From: Paenibacillus lignilyticus
GTDB taxonomy: Bacteria; Bacillota; Bacilli; Paenibacillales; Paenibacillaceae
Reading direction: 5' to 3'
Assembly (NCBI RefSeq): GCF_017942085.1
Contig: NZ_JAGKSP010000021.1
Span: 1 to 64,000, forward strand
Length of the DNA: 64,000 nucleotides
The notes beneath the pieces are model-generated. The model ran no database searches, was not told the origin of the DNA, and saw nothing but the letters and a program-made list of their open reading frames with translations. Below, one piece after another: positions 16,384-25,706 of the stretch. The translations under genes and the position numbers were made by a program. How positions within the stretch are numbered: position 1 is the stretch's first letter; every line of letters begins with the position of its first letter.

Positions 16384-18118
16384 CGAATGTAGCCTCCTTG
16401 GATAGGAATACACCTATTTTAACGCCCGCTTCTTCATTGTTGTCGATGGTCATCGAAAACCCGGCCCCATAGAAGAAGTGCAGTCTTGTATACACGTTAC
16501 GTAAGCCAATATGATCCGGCTCGGCATCGTCGCCTCTGGCAAGCTTGTTCCTGATTTCGGCCAAACGCTCCTCAGGGATCTTGTTGCCGTTGTCCATAAT
16601 CTCCAGCACGAAGCGGTCTTCTTCCTCCCAACCGTTAACGATCAGCAGGTTGAACTCGCTCTCGGGGTTGAAGCCATGGATGAAGAAATTTTCCGCCAGC
16701 GGCTGCAGCCAGAATTTCACGGTTGGCAAAGCTAACAGCGGCGGTTCCACGTTAAGCTGATAATAAAAGCGTTCCGGATATTTAAATTCCATGATTTTCA
16801 GATACTTCTGAAGCAGGTTTAGCTCGCTGCCGAGCGGAATGATATTCTCGTTCTTCACGATATCCCGGTACAAGGCCCCCAATGTGGCGATGGCGTCGGA
16901 TGTGTAGTCGGCACGGTTCATCAGCGCAGAGGAACGAATAACCTCGAGCGTATTATATAGAAAATGCGGATTGATTTGATGCTGAAGCGCTTTCATTTCG
17001 GTTTCCTGCTGCTTAAGCTTGAGCAAATAATTCGTTTGAATATGGCGGTCGAGCTGTTGGATCATATCGTCCAGCTCGCGCGCAATCATGCCGTATTCGT
17101 TTCTACGGTAGCGCGCCGGGTTAACCAGTGTAAAATCAGCCGTTTTCGCGCGTCCGATCGACAGAATAATCCGCCGCAGGAAGTTTGCGTCCTCGCGCAG
17201 GTTATACATAATGAGCAGCAATACGCTGATCATCGCAACCAGCACGATTAGGAATACGATGAGCAGTACGCTCGCTTTCTGACGTATAAGCGGAGCCATA
17301 TCTACCATGCTGACGAACCGGTAATCAAACTCCGTGGAGTTGAAGGACACGAAGTACACCGCATCCGCAAAGCCCGTCTTCAGAAACCCATGGCTGCGTC
17401 CGTCCGCCACGATTCTGCGAACCAGCTCCTCTGTGTTTCGGCCGTTGCCGGCGACTTGGTACACCTCTCCGGAAGCGCTGATTGCTGCCGCTTCGCTTAG
17501 GTGATAGTTCTGCACCGTCTTGAATATGCGGTCGCTGCTGACCAAGAATCGGAATTCGCCCAGCTGACGGGCGATCTGGTTCGGATCGGAAAGCTTCTTA
17601 TGGTAGACGAAACCGCGCTGGATGGTCTCGCGGAACTTGGGATCCGTATTCGGCAAACGGAATTGAAAGCTCGTATTTCCGTTGCTGTCGAAGCTCACGA
17701 CATTACCCTCAAGCGAGGTATGCAGGCTGATTTGAGTAATGTCTCCCTTTCCCCCGTTGCTCAGAAAGGATTTAATGTCCTCGGGAAAAGAGACAAGCGG
17801 TCGATTATAATGGCTGTTCTGCAGTCGGCTCGTCAGATATCCTTCTGCGGTATTCCCCAAAAAGCTGCGCACATCGGATACGAGCGCGCTGTTGGAATAC
17901 ACCCGCTGCATGAAGGCCTCGATTCGGTCGGCATCATATTGAAGGGTATTCTCCACACGAGTGAACGCGCCGTTCGCTTCATTGCGCGAATTTCCCACCC
18001 ATTGATCCAGCAGTACTGCGCAAGTGAGTGCGCCGATCGTCAAGCCGATGAACACCACAAATACCGCATATGCAATGAATTTGCCGCGATAGATCTTAAT
18101 TTGCATAAATGAAAGCAT
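16358..18118 (-). CDS. YesM-type sensor histidine kinase
   Basis: The 587-residue protein has a membrane helix at about residues 12-35, an extracytoplasmic dCACHE-like domain to about 285, a second helix (SVLLIVFLIVLVAMISVLLL) and a HAMP-like linker. The His_kinase motif HQINPHFLYNTLE follows at about 395, then an HATPase with LQPLAENFFIHG and GLRNVYTRL. This is the standard YesM architecture for sensing extracellular sugars. The start is ATG 18118 with AAAGGAG; the frame extends to 18163 without another ribosome binding site. It sits downstream of the binding protein gene but behind a terminator, so it may have its own promoter in 18119-18208. Confidence 0.92.
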   Translation of the reverse strand: MLSFMQIKIYRGKFIAYAVFVVFIGLTIGALTCAVLLDQWVGNSRNEANGAFTRVENTLQYDADRIEAFMQRVYSNSALVSDVRSFLGNTAEGYLTSRLQNSHYNRPLVSFPEDIKSFLSNGGKGDITQISLHTSLEGNVVSFDSNGNTSFQFRLPNTDPKFRETIQRGFVYHKKLSDPNQIARQLGEFRFLVSSDRIFKTVQNYHLSEAAAISASGEVYQVAGNGRNTEELVRRIVADGRSHGFLKTGFADAVYFVSFNSTEFDYRFVSMVDMAPLIRQKASVLLIVFLIVLVAMISVLLLIMYNLREDANFLRRIILSIGRAKTADFTLVNPARYRRNEYGMIARELDDMIQQLDRHIQTNYLLKLKQQETEMKALQHQINPHFLYNTLEVIRSSALMNRADYTSDAIATLGALYRDIVKNENIIPLGSELNLLQKYLKIMEFKYPERFYYQLNVEPPLLALPTVKFWLQPLAENFFIHGFNPESEFNLLIVNGWEEEDRFVLEIMDNGNKIPEERLAEIRNKLARGDDAEPDHIGLRNVYTRLHFFYGAGFSMTIDNNEEAGVKIGVFLSKEATFDVQATDRR

Positions 18119-18208
18119 GCGGCGTCTCCTTTGCAGTAAGGCTTTTGTCGTACCCACTCTCAACCTTATAACGTAGTTGTCGTATAAAGCAATCAGGTAT
18201 TTCGTGGC

Positions 18209-18244
18209 AGAAAACCCGAACGGCTATCTCCGTTCGGGTTTTCT
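18209..18244 (-). terminator. Terminator after binding-protein gene of module 1
   Basis: AGAAAACCCGAACGG and its exact complement surround a 6-base loop (15-bp stem). It lies 34 bases beyond the binding protein stop and could work on both strands; it probably limits read-through into the kinase gene. Confidence 0.88.
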
Positions 18245-18277
18245 GTATGACTTTTACTGTAGATTACTTGCTGTGGC

Positions 18278-19780
18278 TTATTTGAAATAGCTGTTGATTT
18301 GCTCTTGAGCGGCAGCAGTAATGGCATCCATGCCGGCTGCTTTCAGTTCAGCAACGATCTTCGGTACCATGACTTCCGGATCAGAAGCACCCGTCATCAG
18401 CTCATAACGATATTTGTCCCATACCGCTTTCGTGTTGGACACTTCCGTGCCGAGCTTGCTGATGTCCAGAGCGAAGCCTAAGTTCGTGGACGAAGTCGCT
18501 TGATCGTTCAGCTTGCGCACTTGATCCCATTGATCTACCGGAGCGCCTTTCGTTACGGCCAGGTCGAAGAACGTACCTTGCGTATAAGCTGCCAGCGGCC
18601 AAGTATCTGTTTTACGCTCAACCACTTTCTCGCCGTCTACGTTATCATAGTCGACACCCAGCTCGCCGAACGCCAGCATATTGCGCAGCTTGGGATCAGT
18701 ATTTACCAATTGCAGATATTTCAAAGCTTCTGTTTTATATTTCGAGTTCGCCGAGATTGCATTCAGAGAGCCTTGGATGGTGCTCGTTGTATAAATTGGG
18801 CCGAAGATTTGGAACATGTCGTACTTCGCAACGCCCTCTGTGATCTGCCAGCCTGCTTCCGCACCCGGGAATGCCTGTGCCGCGAAGAATGGGCGCGCCT
18901 TGTCCGCTTCCGTCTTCGTCGGCGCATCCGGATTGATGATGCCGTCTTTGTACCATTGGTGCAGCAGCTTCAGACCGTCCATGATGTCCGGCTGCTCGAG
19001 CACGGAGACAACTTTGCGGGAAGCATCGTCGACTTTAACGCCGATTGGCGGAAGACCAAGCGTCATATCATCGTAGCCGTTGAAGAATCCGTTAAATCCG
19101 TCGCCTTGCGTGAGTGACAGCGGGTAGAAGCTCTTGCCTTCGCCGGCCTTCATGTCATGGAACGGTTTGTCGAGATCTTTCAACGTCTTGATGCTGGCGC
19201 CGTCGATTTTATATTTCTGTACATACTTATCGTCGAACACCCAGTATTGGGTCAAAGAAGAGTCCTTGTACGTCGGTACGGCATAAACTTTGCCGCCGAT
19301 CTTCGTTCCATCCCAAACTTTCTCGGGGATGAGCTTGTAGAGATCAGGCGAATCGCTCTGTACGGAATCGGTCAGATCGGCAAATGCGCCTAAGTTAACT
19401 TGCTGACTGTACTTGCTGTTGTTCGTGAACATGATGTCGAAAGGTTCTCCGGTGTTTACGATGGTGTTGATCTTCGTATCCCAGTCGCCCCAGCTGGCTA
19501 CCTTAATGTCAACTTTAACGCCGATCTTCTCGGCCGTGTATTCGTTCATCGCTGCGATGGCTTTGTCGAAGTTGGCAGGCGTTTGGCCGCCAATCGTCCA
19601 CCATACCAGCGTAGGCACTTCACCCGACTCAGCCGGCTTGTTCGCTTCTGTCTGTGTGTTAGAAGGCGTGTTGTTGCTTGATTCGGAATTGGAGTTCGAA
19701 TTACCGCAGCCCGCAAGAGCGGTTGTCGTCAGGAGTGCCGCAGCACCGATGGCAAGCAGTTGCTTCTTTGTTTTTTTCAT
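18278..19780 (-). CDS. ABC transporter solute-binding lipoprotein (LplA-like), module 1
   Basis: The 500-residue protein starts MKKTKKQLLAIGAAALL and has the lipobox ALAGC with the lipidated Cys at about residue 25, then a low-complexity Ser/Asn linker. The family-1/LplA-type bilobed binding fold follows (LVWWTIGGQTPANFDKAIAA; TNLGFALDISKLG near the end). It captures a complex carbohydrate or oligosaccharide outside the membrane for the LplB/LplC permease encoded just upstream (98 bases). The start is ATG 19780 with GGGAGGAAATG. The substrate cannot be told from sequence; adjacent catabolic enzymes are lacking. Confidence 0.92.
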   Translation of the reverse strand: MKKTKKQLLAIGAAALLTTTALAGCGNSNSNSESSNNTPSNTQTEANKPAESGEVPTLVWWTIGGQTPANFDKAIAAMNEYTAEKIGVKVDIKVASWGDWDTKINTIVNTGEPFDIMFTNNSKYSQQVNLGAFADLTDSVQSDSPDLYKLIPEKVWDGTKIGGKVYAVPTYKDSSLTQYWVFDDKYVQKYKIDGASIKTLKDLDKPFHDMKAGEGKSFYPLSLTQGDGFNGFFNGYDDMTLGLPPIGVKVDDASRKVVSVLEQPDIMDGLKLLHQWYKDGIINPDAPTKTEADKARPFFAAQAFPGAEAGWQITEGVAKYDMFQIFGPIYTTSTIQGSLNAISANSKYKTEALKYLQLVNTDPKLRNMLAFGELGVDYDNVDGEKVVERKTDTWPLAAYTQGTFFDLAVTKGAPVDQWDQVRKLNDQATSSTNLGFALDISKLGTEVSNTKAVWDKYRYELMTGASDPEVMVPKIVAELKAAGMDAITAAAQEQINSYFK

Positions 19781-19878
19781 AAAACATTTCCTCCCTTTGA
19801 TTGCTATCTTTGTTTCCGCCGACTGACTGTATCAGGCGGCAGCTATCATAAACCGGACTAAGCCAGGTTTATTTCGGA

Positions 19879-20808
19879 TTAACCTTTAACAGCGCCGACC
19901 GTCAGACCGGAAATGAAATATTTCTGGAAGAACGGGTAGGCAACGGCAACGGGAACCACAATGACGATGGCCACGGCCATACGCGCGGATTCCTTAGGCA
20001 TGGTGGCGACAAGCTCCGCATAGCTGATCCCCATGCTGGAAGCATTCTTCGCCAGGGCGTCCACGTTGCTCATCAAGCTGTTCAGCAGCGCTTGCAGCGA
20101 GTACAAGTTCTGATTGTTGATGTACAGCATGGATTGGAACCAATCGTTCCAATAAGAGAAGCACAGGAACAATCCGATGGTGGCCAGAACCGGCAGCGAA
20201 ATCGGCAGCACGATGGAGAAGAAGATGCGCAGCTGGCTCGAGCCGTCGATCTCGGCGGATTCAATCAGAGCGTCCGGAATGGTGCTTCTGAAGAACGTTT
20301 TGCAAATGATGACATTGAAGGAGGAGACGGCCAAGGGCAGAATGAGCGCCCACACCGTATCTTTCAGGCCCAGCAAGTTAGAGTTGATATAGTAACTGGA
20401 TACCAAACCTCCGTTGAACACCATCGGGATAAATACGATCCAAGTCAACAGCCCGTTAAGCTTGTAATTCGGCCTCGAAAGAACATACCCCATCGAAGTC
20501 GTAAGCATCACGCCAAGCACCGTACCGACGACGGTAACGAGCACGGAGATGCCGAGCGCCTGACTAATCATCTTCCCTTGCTTCACGATATAGTGGTAAG
20601 CCTCTCCGGAAAAAGCGGTCGGAATGAGATGATAACCATCGTTACGGATGGAATCCTCGCTGGCCAGCGATACGGACAGCACCACTAGAACAGGCACGAG
20701 GCAAACCAGCGCCAACACAATAAAAATCAAATTGAAACTGATGTTAGTGGCGGTCCCGATTCGGTTAAACTTGTCGAGACCGCTTTCATATTTCACTCTT
20801 GTTTTCAT
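19879..20808 (-). CDS. Carbohydrate ABC permease, LplC/YtcP type, module 1
   Basis: The 309-residue membrane protein has six predicted helices and the binding-protein-dependent permease EAA loop (ALIESAEIDGSSQLRIFFSI, about residue 200). It ends PFFQKYFISGLTVGAVKG, a C-terminal signature of LplC/YtcP permeases. It pairs with LplB to form the transmembrane channel. The start is ATG 20808 preceded by AAAGGAGGAGC; the longer frame to 20889 overlaps the upstream gene. It begins 14 bases after the LplB stop. No ATPase gene is in the operon, as is normal for this family. Confidence 0.92.
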   Translation of the reverse strand: MKTRVKYESGLDKFNRIGTATNISFNLIFIVLALVCLVPVLVVLSVSLASEDSIRNDGYHLIPTAFSGEAYHYIVKQGKMISQALGISVLVTVVGTVLGVMLTTSMGYVLSRPNYKLNGLLTWIVFIPMVFNGGLVSSYYINSNLLGLKDTVWALILPLAVSSFNVIICKTFFRSTIPDALIESAEIDGSSQLRIFFSIVLPISLPVLATIGLFLCFSYWNDWFQSMLYINNQNLYSLQALLNSLMSNVDALAKNASSMGISYAELVATMPKESARMAVAIVIVVPVAVAYPFFQKYFISGLTVGAVKG

Positions 20809-20822
20809 TTCCCGCTCCTCCT

Positions 20823-21767
20823 TTACATCATTGCGCTCTCTCGGTCTACACGACGAACGACCCAGTTGGCAATCAGAATGGTCACACAACCCATCACGGA
20901 TTGTACGAAAGCGGAAGCGGAAGCCATACCTACCGTAGCGGTCTTAAGCTGCTTATAGACGAGAACGTCGATGGTAGTCGCTACATTGAAGAGCGAGTTG
21001 GAATCCCGCGGCACCTGGAAGAACAATCCGAAATCCGTATAGAAGATTCGCCCTACAGCCAGAATGAACATCATCACGATAACAAGCTTCATCAGCGGCA
21101 AAGTAATAAATCGCGCTTGCTGCCATTTGGATGCGCCATCGATTACGGCGGCCTCGTAATACGTGCTGTCGATGCCGGTGATGGTCGCCAAATAGACAAC
21201 CATGCCGTAGCCCAAGCCCTTCCATACGTTCATGAAAATCAGAAAGTACGGCCAATATTTTGGCTCCATATACCAGTTCACGGGATCCTTGCCGAGGTCT
21301 GCCAGGAATTGATTGGCGATCCCTTTATCGAAGCTCAGAAACGCCCAAACAATGGCGGATACAACGACCCAAGATAAGAAATAAGGCAGGAACATCATCG
21401 TTTGATAAATTTTGCCGGCCTTGCTGCTGTGCAGCTGACCGATCATTAGCGCCAATGTGACGGGTACCGCAATGCTCAGAATGATGAATATCAAATTGTA
21501 CCCCAGCGTATTGCGCATCACGACCCAAGCATCGTTCGACTTGAACAGAAACTCAAAGTTTTTGAAGCCGGACCACTCACTGTTTATGACGTTGCTGAGA
21601 AAGCCACCGTGTATCTTGAAATCTTTAAAGGCAATAATGAGACCGAACATCGGTAAGAAACAAAACAAGATATACCAAATGGTCGTCGGCAGGGCCAGAA
21701 ACGTCAGTTCCGTATCCTGCGTGCGCCAGCGTGTTCGTAAGCGTTTACGTCCGCTCTTCATGTCCAT
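20823..21767 (-). CDS. Carbohydrate ABC permease, LplB type, module 1
   Basis: The 314-residue protein has six membrane helices, the N-terminal LplB pattern (LPTTIWYILFCFLPMFGLII then AFKDFKIHGG) and the EAA loop YYEAAVIDGASKWQQARFIT. It is the first gene of the lplB-lplC-binding protein operon. The start is ATG 21767, eight bases after AAGGAG; a GTG nine bases earlier is part of that site. A candidate cre box lies 35 bases upstream, which would place the operon under CcpA carbon catabolite control (inference). Confidence 0.92.
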   Translation of the reverse strand: MDMKSGRKRLRTRWRTQDTELTFLALPTTIWYILFCFLPMFGLIIAFKDFKIHGGFLSNVINSEWSGFKNFEFLFKSNDAWVVMRNTLGYNLIFIILSIAVPVTLALMIGQLHSSKAGKIYQTMMFLPYFLSWVVVSAIVWAFLSFDKGIANQFLADLGKDPVNWYMEPKYWPYFLIFMNVWKGLGYGMVVYLATITGIDSTYYEAAVIDGASKWQQARFITLPLMKLVIVMMFILAVGRIFYTDFGLFFQVPRDSNSLFNVATTIDVLVYKQLKTATVGMASASAFVQSVMGCVTILIANWVVRRVDRESAMM

Positions 21768-21801
21768 GTTAGCCACTCCTTCCGTTTGTTCATGTTCAGC
21801 G

Positions 21802-21815
21802 TGTAGGCGCTTTCA
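21802..21815. promoter_or_regulatory. Candidate CcpA (cre) site upstream of module 1
   Basis: TGTAGGCGCTTTCA matches the cre consensus TGWNANCGNTNWCA at 13 of 14 positions (position 5 differs). It lies 35 bases upstream of the LplB start. No confident promoter could be read around it. Confidence 0.5.
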
Positions 21816-21920
21816 AACTAACTGATGTCATTGTATAGAATATTGGAGACCCCATTCCAGACAACAAACATAAGACCGCAGTCAACAAACGTTAGGTTTT
21901 GGGGGTGAATGTGCAAAATA

Positions 21921-21963
21921 AAAAGCTTTCAACCGCCAGCATTTGGCGGATTGAAAGCTTTTT
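21921..21963 (-). terminator. Terminator of the YtrA-type ABC operon
   Basis: AAAGCTTTCAA-CCGCCA / TGGCGG-TTGAAAGCTTTTT forms a long hairpin with one bulge and T residues on the minus strand, 40 bases after the last gene. A-rich flanks mean it may also act on the plus strand. Confidence 0.88.
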
Positions 21964-22002
21964 ACAAATTGAGCTAAATTGTGGTGCCGGTTATGAACCG
22001 AT

Positions 22003-22944
22003 TTATGCCGCTACGTCCCGGCGCGTAAACGCCAGCCACGAAACAAGATTGAACACGATAAAGTAAATGACCAGCATGATGATGGAGAAGGAAAGCGTCA
22101 TCCCATCCTGATACGGCCGCCCCTCCAGATACTGTGCAAGATTCAGGTTCGGAAACAGCACATACTTCGCCCAATCATAACGTTGAATAAGCTCCATCAA
22201 TATAGCTCCCGCGAACAAGGCGAAGATCGAGAACCCGATTGCCATCGCGCTGCTGCGGAATGCTGATGAGATCATGAACGCGATCGTGACGTACATCACG
22301 GTGGATACGCCGTTCAGCAAATAGGTTTTCCACAGGTTAAGAACCATGTTCCGCTCGAAGATGTCGCCGTTCGAATCCAGGCCGACCATCGGCAAGCTCA
22401 TATCGCCGAACTTATACAGCAATCCGTTAATCAACACGGATACAACGAACAGCACGATTAACAACAAGATGCCGAACAGAATCATGGATACGTACTTGGA
22501 GATGAGAATTTTCAACCTACTGGCGGGACGGATGAGAAGCAGCTTGATCGTCCCTGTCGAGAATTCGCCGGCCAAGCTGTCTCCGGCAATAATGACGGTG
22601 AACAGCGTAATCAAGATCACTAATGTAGCGGAACCGTTAATGCCGCTCCACATCGTGCCGTCTTCCGGTCTGATATTATGCTCCAGCCGATAATCGATAA
22701 GTGCAATTTGATTCTCATAATATTTCTTCGTTTCTTCGCCTGTTTTCGGATCGTCCAATTCCTTCACCATGGAGTCCTTCTGCTGCTCGACTTGTTTCTG
22801 CCACGTATCGGAAGTGATGTCGTTGTCGTAATACCACTCCACGAGACTGGCGGTAAACACGACCGCTATCATGAATCCAACCATGATCCAAGTTCGCCAG
22901 CGGCGGTAGACTTTCATGTTTTCGTTCTGAATTAAGTTAACCAA
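22003..22944 (-). CDS. ABC-2 type exporter permease
   Basis: The 313-residue protein has an N-terminal helix (WIMVGFMIAVVFTASLVEW), a charged extracellular loop of about 80 residues and five further helices after residue 105. The segment GDSLAGEFSTGTIKLLLIRP is the conserved ABC-2 permease motif after helix 2. Start is TTG 22944, eight bases from GGGAGG and overlapping the ATPase stop by 8 bases (TTGGTTAA), so translation is coupled. It forms an exporter with the preceding ATPase; bacitracin/BcrAB-like or NatAB-like substrates are possible. Last gene of the operon. Confidence 0.87.
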   Translation of the reverse strand: MVNLIQNENMKVYRRWRTWIMVGFMIAVVFTASLVEWYYDNDITSDTWQKQVEQQKDSMVKELDDPKTGEETKKYYENQIALIDYRLEHNIRPEDGTMWSGINGSATLVILITLFTVIIAGDSLAGEFSTGTIKLLLIRPASRLKILISKYVSMILFGILLLIVLFVVSVLINGLLYKFGDMSLPMVGLDSNGDIFERNMVLNLWKTYLLNGVSTVMYVTIAFMISSAFRSSAMAIGFSIFALFAGAILMELIQRYDWAKYVLFPNLNLAQYLEGRPYQDGMTLSFSIIMLVIYFIVFNLVSWLAFTRRDVAA

Positions 22945-23866
22945 CCTGCTCGCCTCCCGTCATTTCCAAGAACCGATCTTCCAGCGACACTTTAATTGGA
23001 TGTGCGCCGTAGACATCGATTCCGCTGCCCATTAAGTACGACAGAATGCGTGGAATCCGTTCCCGACCGGTTACGATTTCCGCGCCTCCCTCAACACGCT
23101 TCACTTCTTTGACGCCTTCCATCTGCTTAATTGCCTCCACCGCTGCATCGGTAAAGTCGGCTTCAATGAGATAGGACTTGCTTTGCTCATCGGAGCCGAT
23201 AAATTCATGAATCGGTTTGATATCCACCAATCTGCCTTTCTGCAAAATCGCCACGCGATCGCACATCAGCTCCATCTCGGAGAGCAAGTGGCTGGATACA
23301 ATGACCGTAATGCCTTCAGTCCGCGTCAAATACCGCAAGTAGTCGCGCAGCTCGCGAATGCCCGCCGGGTCGAGTCCGTTCGTCGGTTCATCCAGGATGA
23401 GCAAGGACGGATTGTGCAGCATCGCTTGAGCGACGCCCAGCCGTTGGCGCATCCCGAGGGAATACTTCTTCACCTTATCGTGAATGCGGTCTTCCAGCTT
23501 CACCAGCTTGACCACTTCGTCAATTCGTTCCTTTGTCACTCCGGGAACCATACGTGCGTAATGAACCAAATTACGATAGCCGCTCAGAAATTTGTACATT
23601 TCCGGGTTCTCGACGATCGCGCCGACATGGCGGATCGCTTGCTCGAATTCGTTCTTAATGTTATGCCCTTGGATGAATATTTCGCCTTTGGTGATCGACA
23701 TCAGTCCAACCATCATACGGATTGTGGTCGTTTTGCCGGCTCCGTTGGGACCGAGAAAACCGAATATTTCGCCTTTCGGCACGTCAAACGTCAAATTATC
23801 AATGATCGTCGTCTTGCCGACCTTCTTGGTCACGTTGCGCAAGCTTACGACTGGCGTGTTGCTCAT
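22937..23866 (-). CDS. ABC-2 exporter ATP-binding protein (BcrA/NatA type)
   Basis: The 309-residue ATPase has Walker A GPNGAGKTT (about residue 38), Q-loop region, signature YSLGMRQRLGVAQAML, Walker B LLILDEPTNGLD and H-loop SSHLLS. The 90-residue C-terminal extension with a GVKEVKRVEGG segment is typical of drug/bacteriocin exporter ATPases. The start is ATG 23866, which overlaps the stop of the DUF4097 gene (ATGA), with GAGGAGG upstream. It pairs with the 22003-22944 permease. Confidence 0.92.
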   Translation of the reverse strand: MSNTPVVSLRNVTKKVGKTTIIDNLTFDVPKGEIFGFLGPNGAGKTTTIRMMVGLMSITKGEIFIQGHNIKNEFEQAIRHVGAIVENPEMYKFLSGYRNLVHYARMVPGVTKERIDEVVKLVKLEDRIHDKVKKYSLGMRQRLGVAQAMLHNPSLLILDEPTNGLDPAGIRELRDYLRYLTRTEGITVIVSSHLLSEMELMCDRVAILQKGRLVDIKPIHEFIGSDEQSKSYLIEADFTDAAVEAIKQMEGVKEVKRVEGGAEIVTGRERIPRILSYLMGSGIDVYGAHPIKVSLEDRFLEMTGGEQVG

Positions 23867-24966
23867 GGTTGTGCCTCCTCTATTGGGGAATGAATGATCA
23901 CATCTCCGATACTTGCCGTAATGTCGACTTTCCATTTACCTGTACCGGTTGTACCTTTTAAATTCGTCTTGCGTTCGTTGTCCGGGTCGTCGCTTACAAA
24001 CGGCAGCTTGGTTAGAAGGTTGCCCTCGTTTACCTCAACGTTATAGCTAAATCCGCCGTCCTTTGGCAGAACCACATCCGTCGTGCCGGATCGGGATACG
24101 ACTTTGATGTCACCGCGAATGCCGTCCAACCCAATATCACCGTCAGTTCCGCTCAGATTGACGTTGCCTGAGATGTCGCTGACGTATAAGAGGCCGCCTT
24201 CGGTAACTCCGCTAACCGCTCCTTGAACGCGGCGGATAAACTGCTTCCCGGACCTGCTGTCAAGGAATACATGGCCTTGAACATCTTCAATCGTTGCAGT
24301 ACCCGACTGATTATTCAGCTTGATATTCCCGTTAATCCCAGACGCATACACATTGCCGTATGAACCGTTAACGATTACGCTGCCGGCAATGCCTGCGAGC
24401 TCCACCAATCCGCCTTCTGAGGCCACTTCCGCATCTCCGCGAAGGCCTTCAAGCCGAATGGATTCTTCTTCCGCATGAAGTCGAAGCTTAATGCCGTCCG
24501 GCACGAGCAGCGTATAGGCGATGTCGTAATCGTCATGATCAAGCGTTTTTCCGCCGGCCATTGCAGCCAGCGTAACCTTACCCTTTTCATTATGCTGCTC
24601 CATGTTTAGCGCCTCGTTCTTTCGATCAGCTGCCTCTGCGTCCGATGCGGACACGGTAACCGCATAGTGCAGGCTGACGTTGTCGCCGGTGGCCCGCTGC
24701 ACCGTAATCGGGCCATTCGTGCCGGAGAGCTGAAGCTCCCGCAGCCCTGCCCCTGTATCGGCAATTTCAAGCTGCCTCTCGTACGTCTTGGTCACGCCAT
24801 GGTCAGCTTGCTGACGTGTCCGCGTTTGCGCCTCGTCTTCAAATTGTTCACCGAAGCGTTCGAGAGGCTCCTCTTTGCGAATCCAGATATCCAGGATCAT
24901 CGCAATGAATAGGACAAAAACGACGGAGAGAAGCATCGTTCTCTTGGAGCGCAGCGTCATCTTCAT
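23863..24966 (-). CDS. Membrane-anchored DUF4097 (putative adhesin, LiaG-like) protein
   Basis: The 367-residue protein has an N-terminal membrane helix (MLLSVVFVLFIAMILDIWI) and then a beta-helical region of short repeats such as GDAEVASEGGLVELAGIAGS and GNVNLSGTDGDIGLDGI, the DUF4097 fold. Such proteins sit outside the membrane next to envelope-stress ABC exporters. Start choices are ATG 24966 (overlapping the upstream stop as ATGA but only one base from GGAGG) or ATG 24960 (better spaced). It lies between the two ABC exporter pairs in one operon, implying a shared envelope-stress role (inference). Confidence 0.82.
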   Translation of the reverse strand: MKMTLRSKRTMLLSVVFVLFIAMILDIWIRKEEPLERFGEQFEDEAQTRTRQQADHGVTKTYERQLEIADTGAGLRELQLSGTNGPITVQRATGDNVSLHYAVTVSASDAEAADRKNEALNMEQHNEKGKVTLAAMAGGKTLDHDDYDIAYTLLVPDGIKLRLHAEEESIRLEGLRGDAEVASEGGLVELAGIAGSVIVNGSYGNVYASGINGNIKLNNQSGTATIEDVQGHVFLDSRSGKQFIRRVQGAVSGVTEGGLLYVSDISGNVNLSGTDGDIGLDGIRGDIKVVSRSGTTDVVLPKDGGFSYNVEVNEGNLLTKLPFVSDDPDNERKTNLKGTTGTGKWKVDITASIGDVIIHSPIEEAQP

Positions 24967-25706
24967 ACCTCCACTTCCCGTTCAAAAATATAGCCGTTCA
25001 ACCAAGTTAGACCGACAATAATGAGGGCTAAAACGATAAACGGTCCGGATTGCACAAACGATCCATCTTGGCCTTCGCCGCCAATCCATATATCCGGCGT
25101 GAAGCTGAGCAGCGCCGACAAGAACGGGCTTACCCGAAGTGTAGCCCAGAGCGCCGTGACGAAGGCGATCAGAACGACAAGCCACTTCAATCGCGCCACG
25201 AGCTGCCCGCATAAGAATGCGAACTGCACGACAACGACCGCGAATACAGTAGTGGACACGTAGAGCAAGAAACTGTACAGCAGCAGGTTAAGCAGCTCCG
25301 GCTTGAAGCTCAGCACTTCGTAGTCGGTGTGCCATTTGTCCCACTCGGCAATAAGGAGCGTCACCGAGAAGCTTGCTGCGATCCACAGCATGACCCCAAT
25401 TAACAGCGTTATTGTAGCCGCAAGCTTCGCCGCCAGTACTTTCCATCCACGCACCGGCAAGGAGAGCAGCAAGTAGATGGAATTCGATCTCCACTCCGTA
25501 TGCAGCTGGTAATACCCCACGCCGATCGTAATCGTCGCAATAAAGATATAAGGGAGTAACAGCGATAAAATCGTCAGAACGCTATCGTCCCATAGGTTCC
25601 TCTTGAATAAGAGGAAGAAATCCATCAGCAGGACCGCGACGGAGAAGACGCCGTACAATGGCCAAGCACTCTTCAGCTCTTTGCGGAATAAATTGCGGAA
25701 TGCCAT
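24963..25706 (-). CDS. ABC-2 type permease of the YtrA operon
   Basis: The 247-residue integral membrane protein has six predicted helices; TEWRSNSIYLLLSLPVRGWKVLAAK is the ABC-2 motif region and the protein resembles YtrC/YtrD-type permeases. The start is ATG 25706, overlapping the ATPase stop (TAATG) with GAAGGTG six bases upstream; the frame to 25727 lies inside the ATPase gene. It forms an exporter or antibiotic-response transporter with the preceding ATPase. Confidence 0.85.
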   Translation of the reverse strand: MAFRNLFRKELKSAWPLYGVFSVAVLLMDFFLLFKRNLWDDSVLTILSLLLPYIFIATITIGVGYYQLHTEWRSNSIYLLLSLPVRGWKVLAAKLAATITLLIGVMLWIAASFSVTLLIAEWDKWHTDYEVLSFKPELLNLLLYSFLLYVSTTVFAVVVVQFAFLCGQLVARLKWLVVLIAFVTALWATLRVSPFLSALLSFTPDIWIGGEGQDGSFVQSGPFIVLALIIVGLTWLNGYIFEREVEV

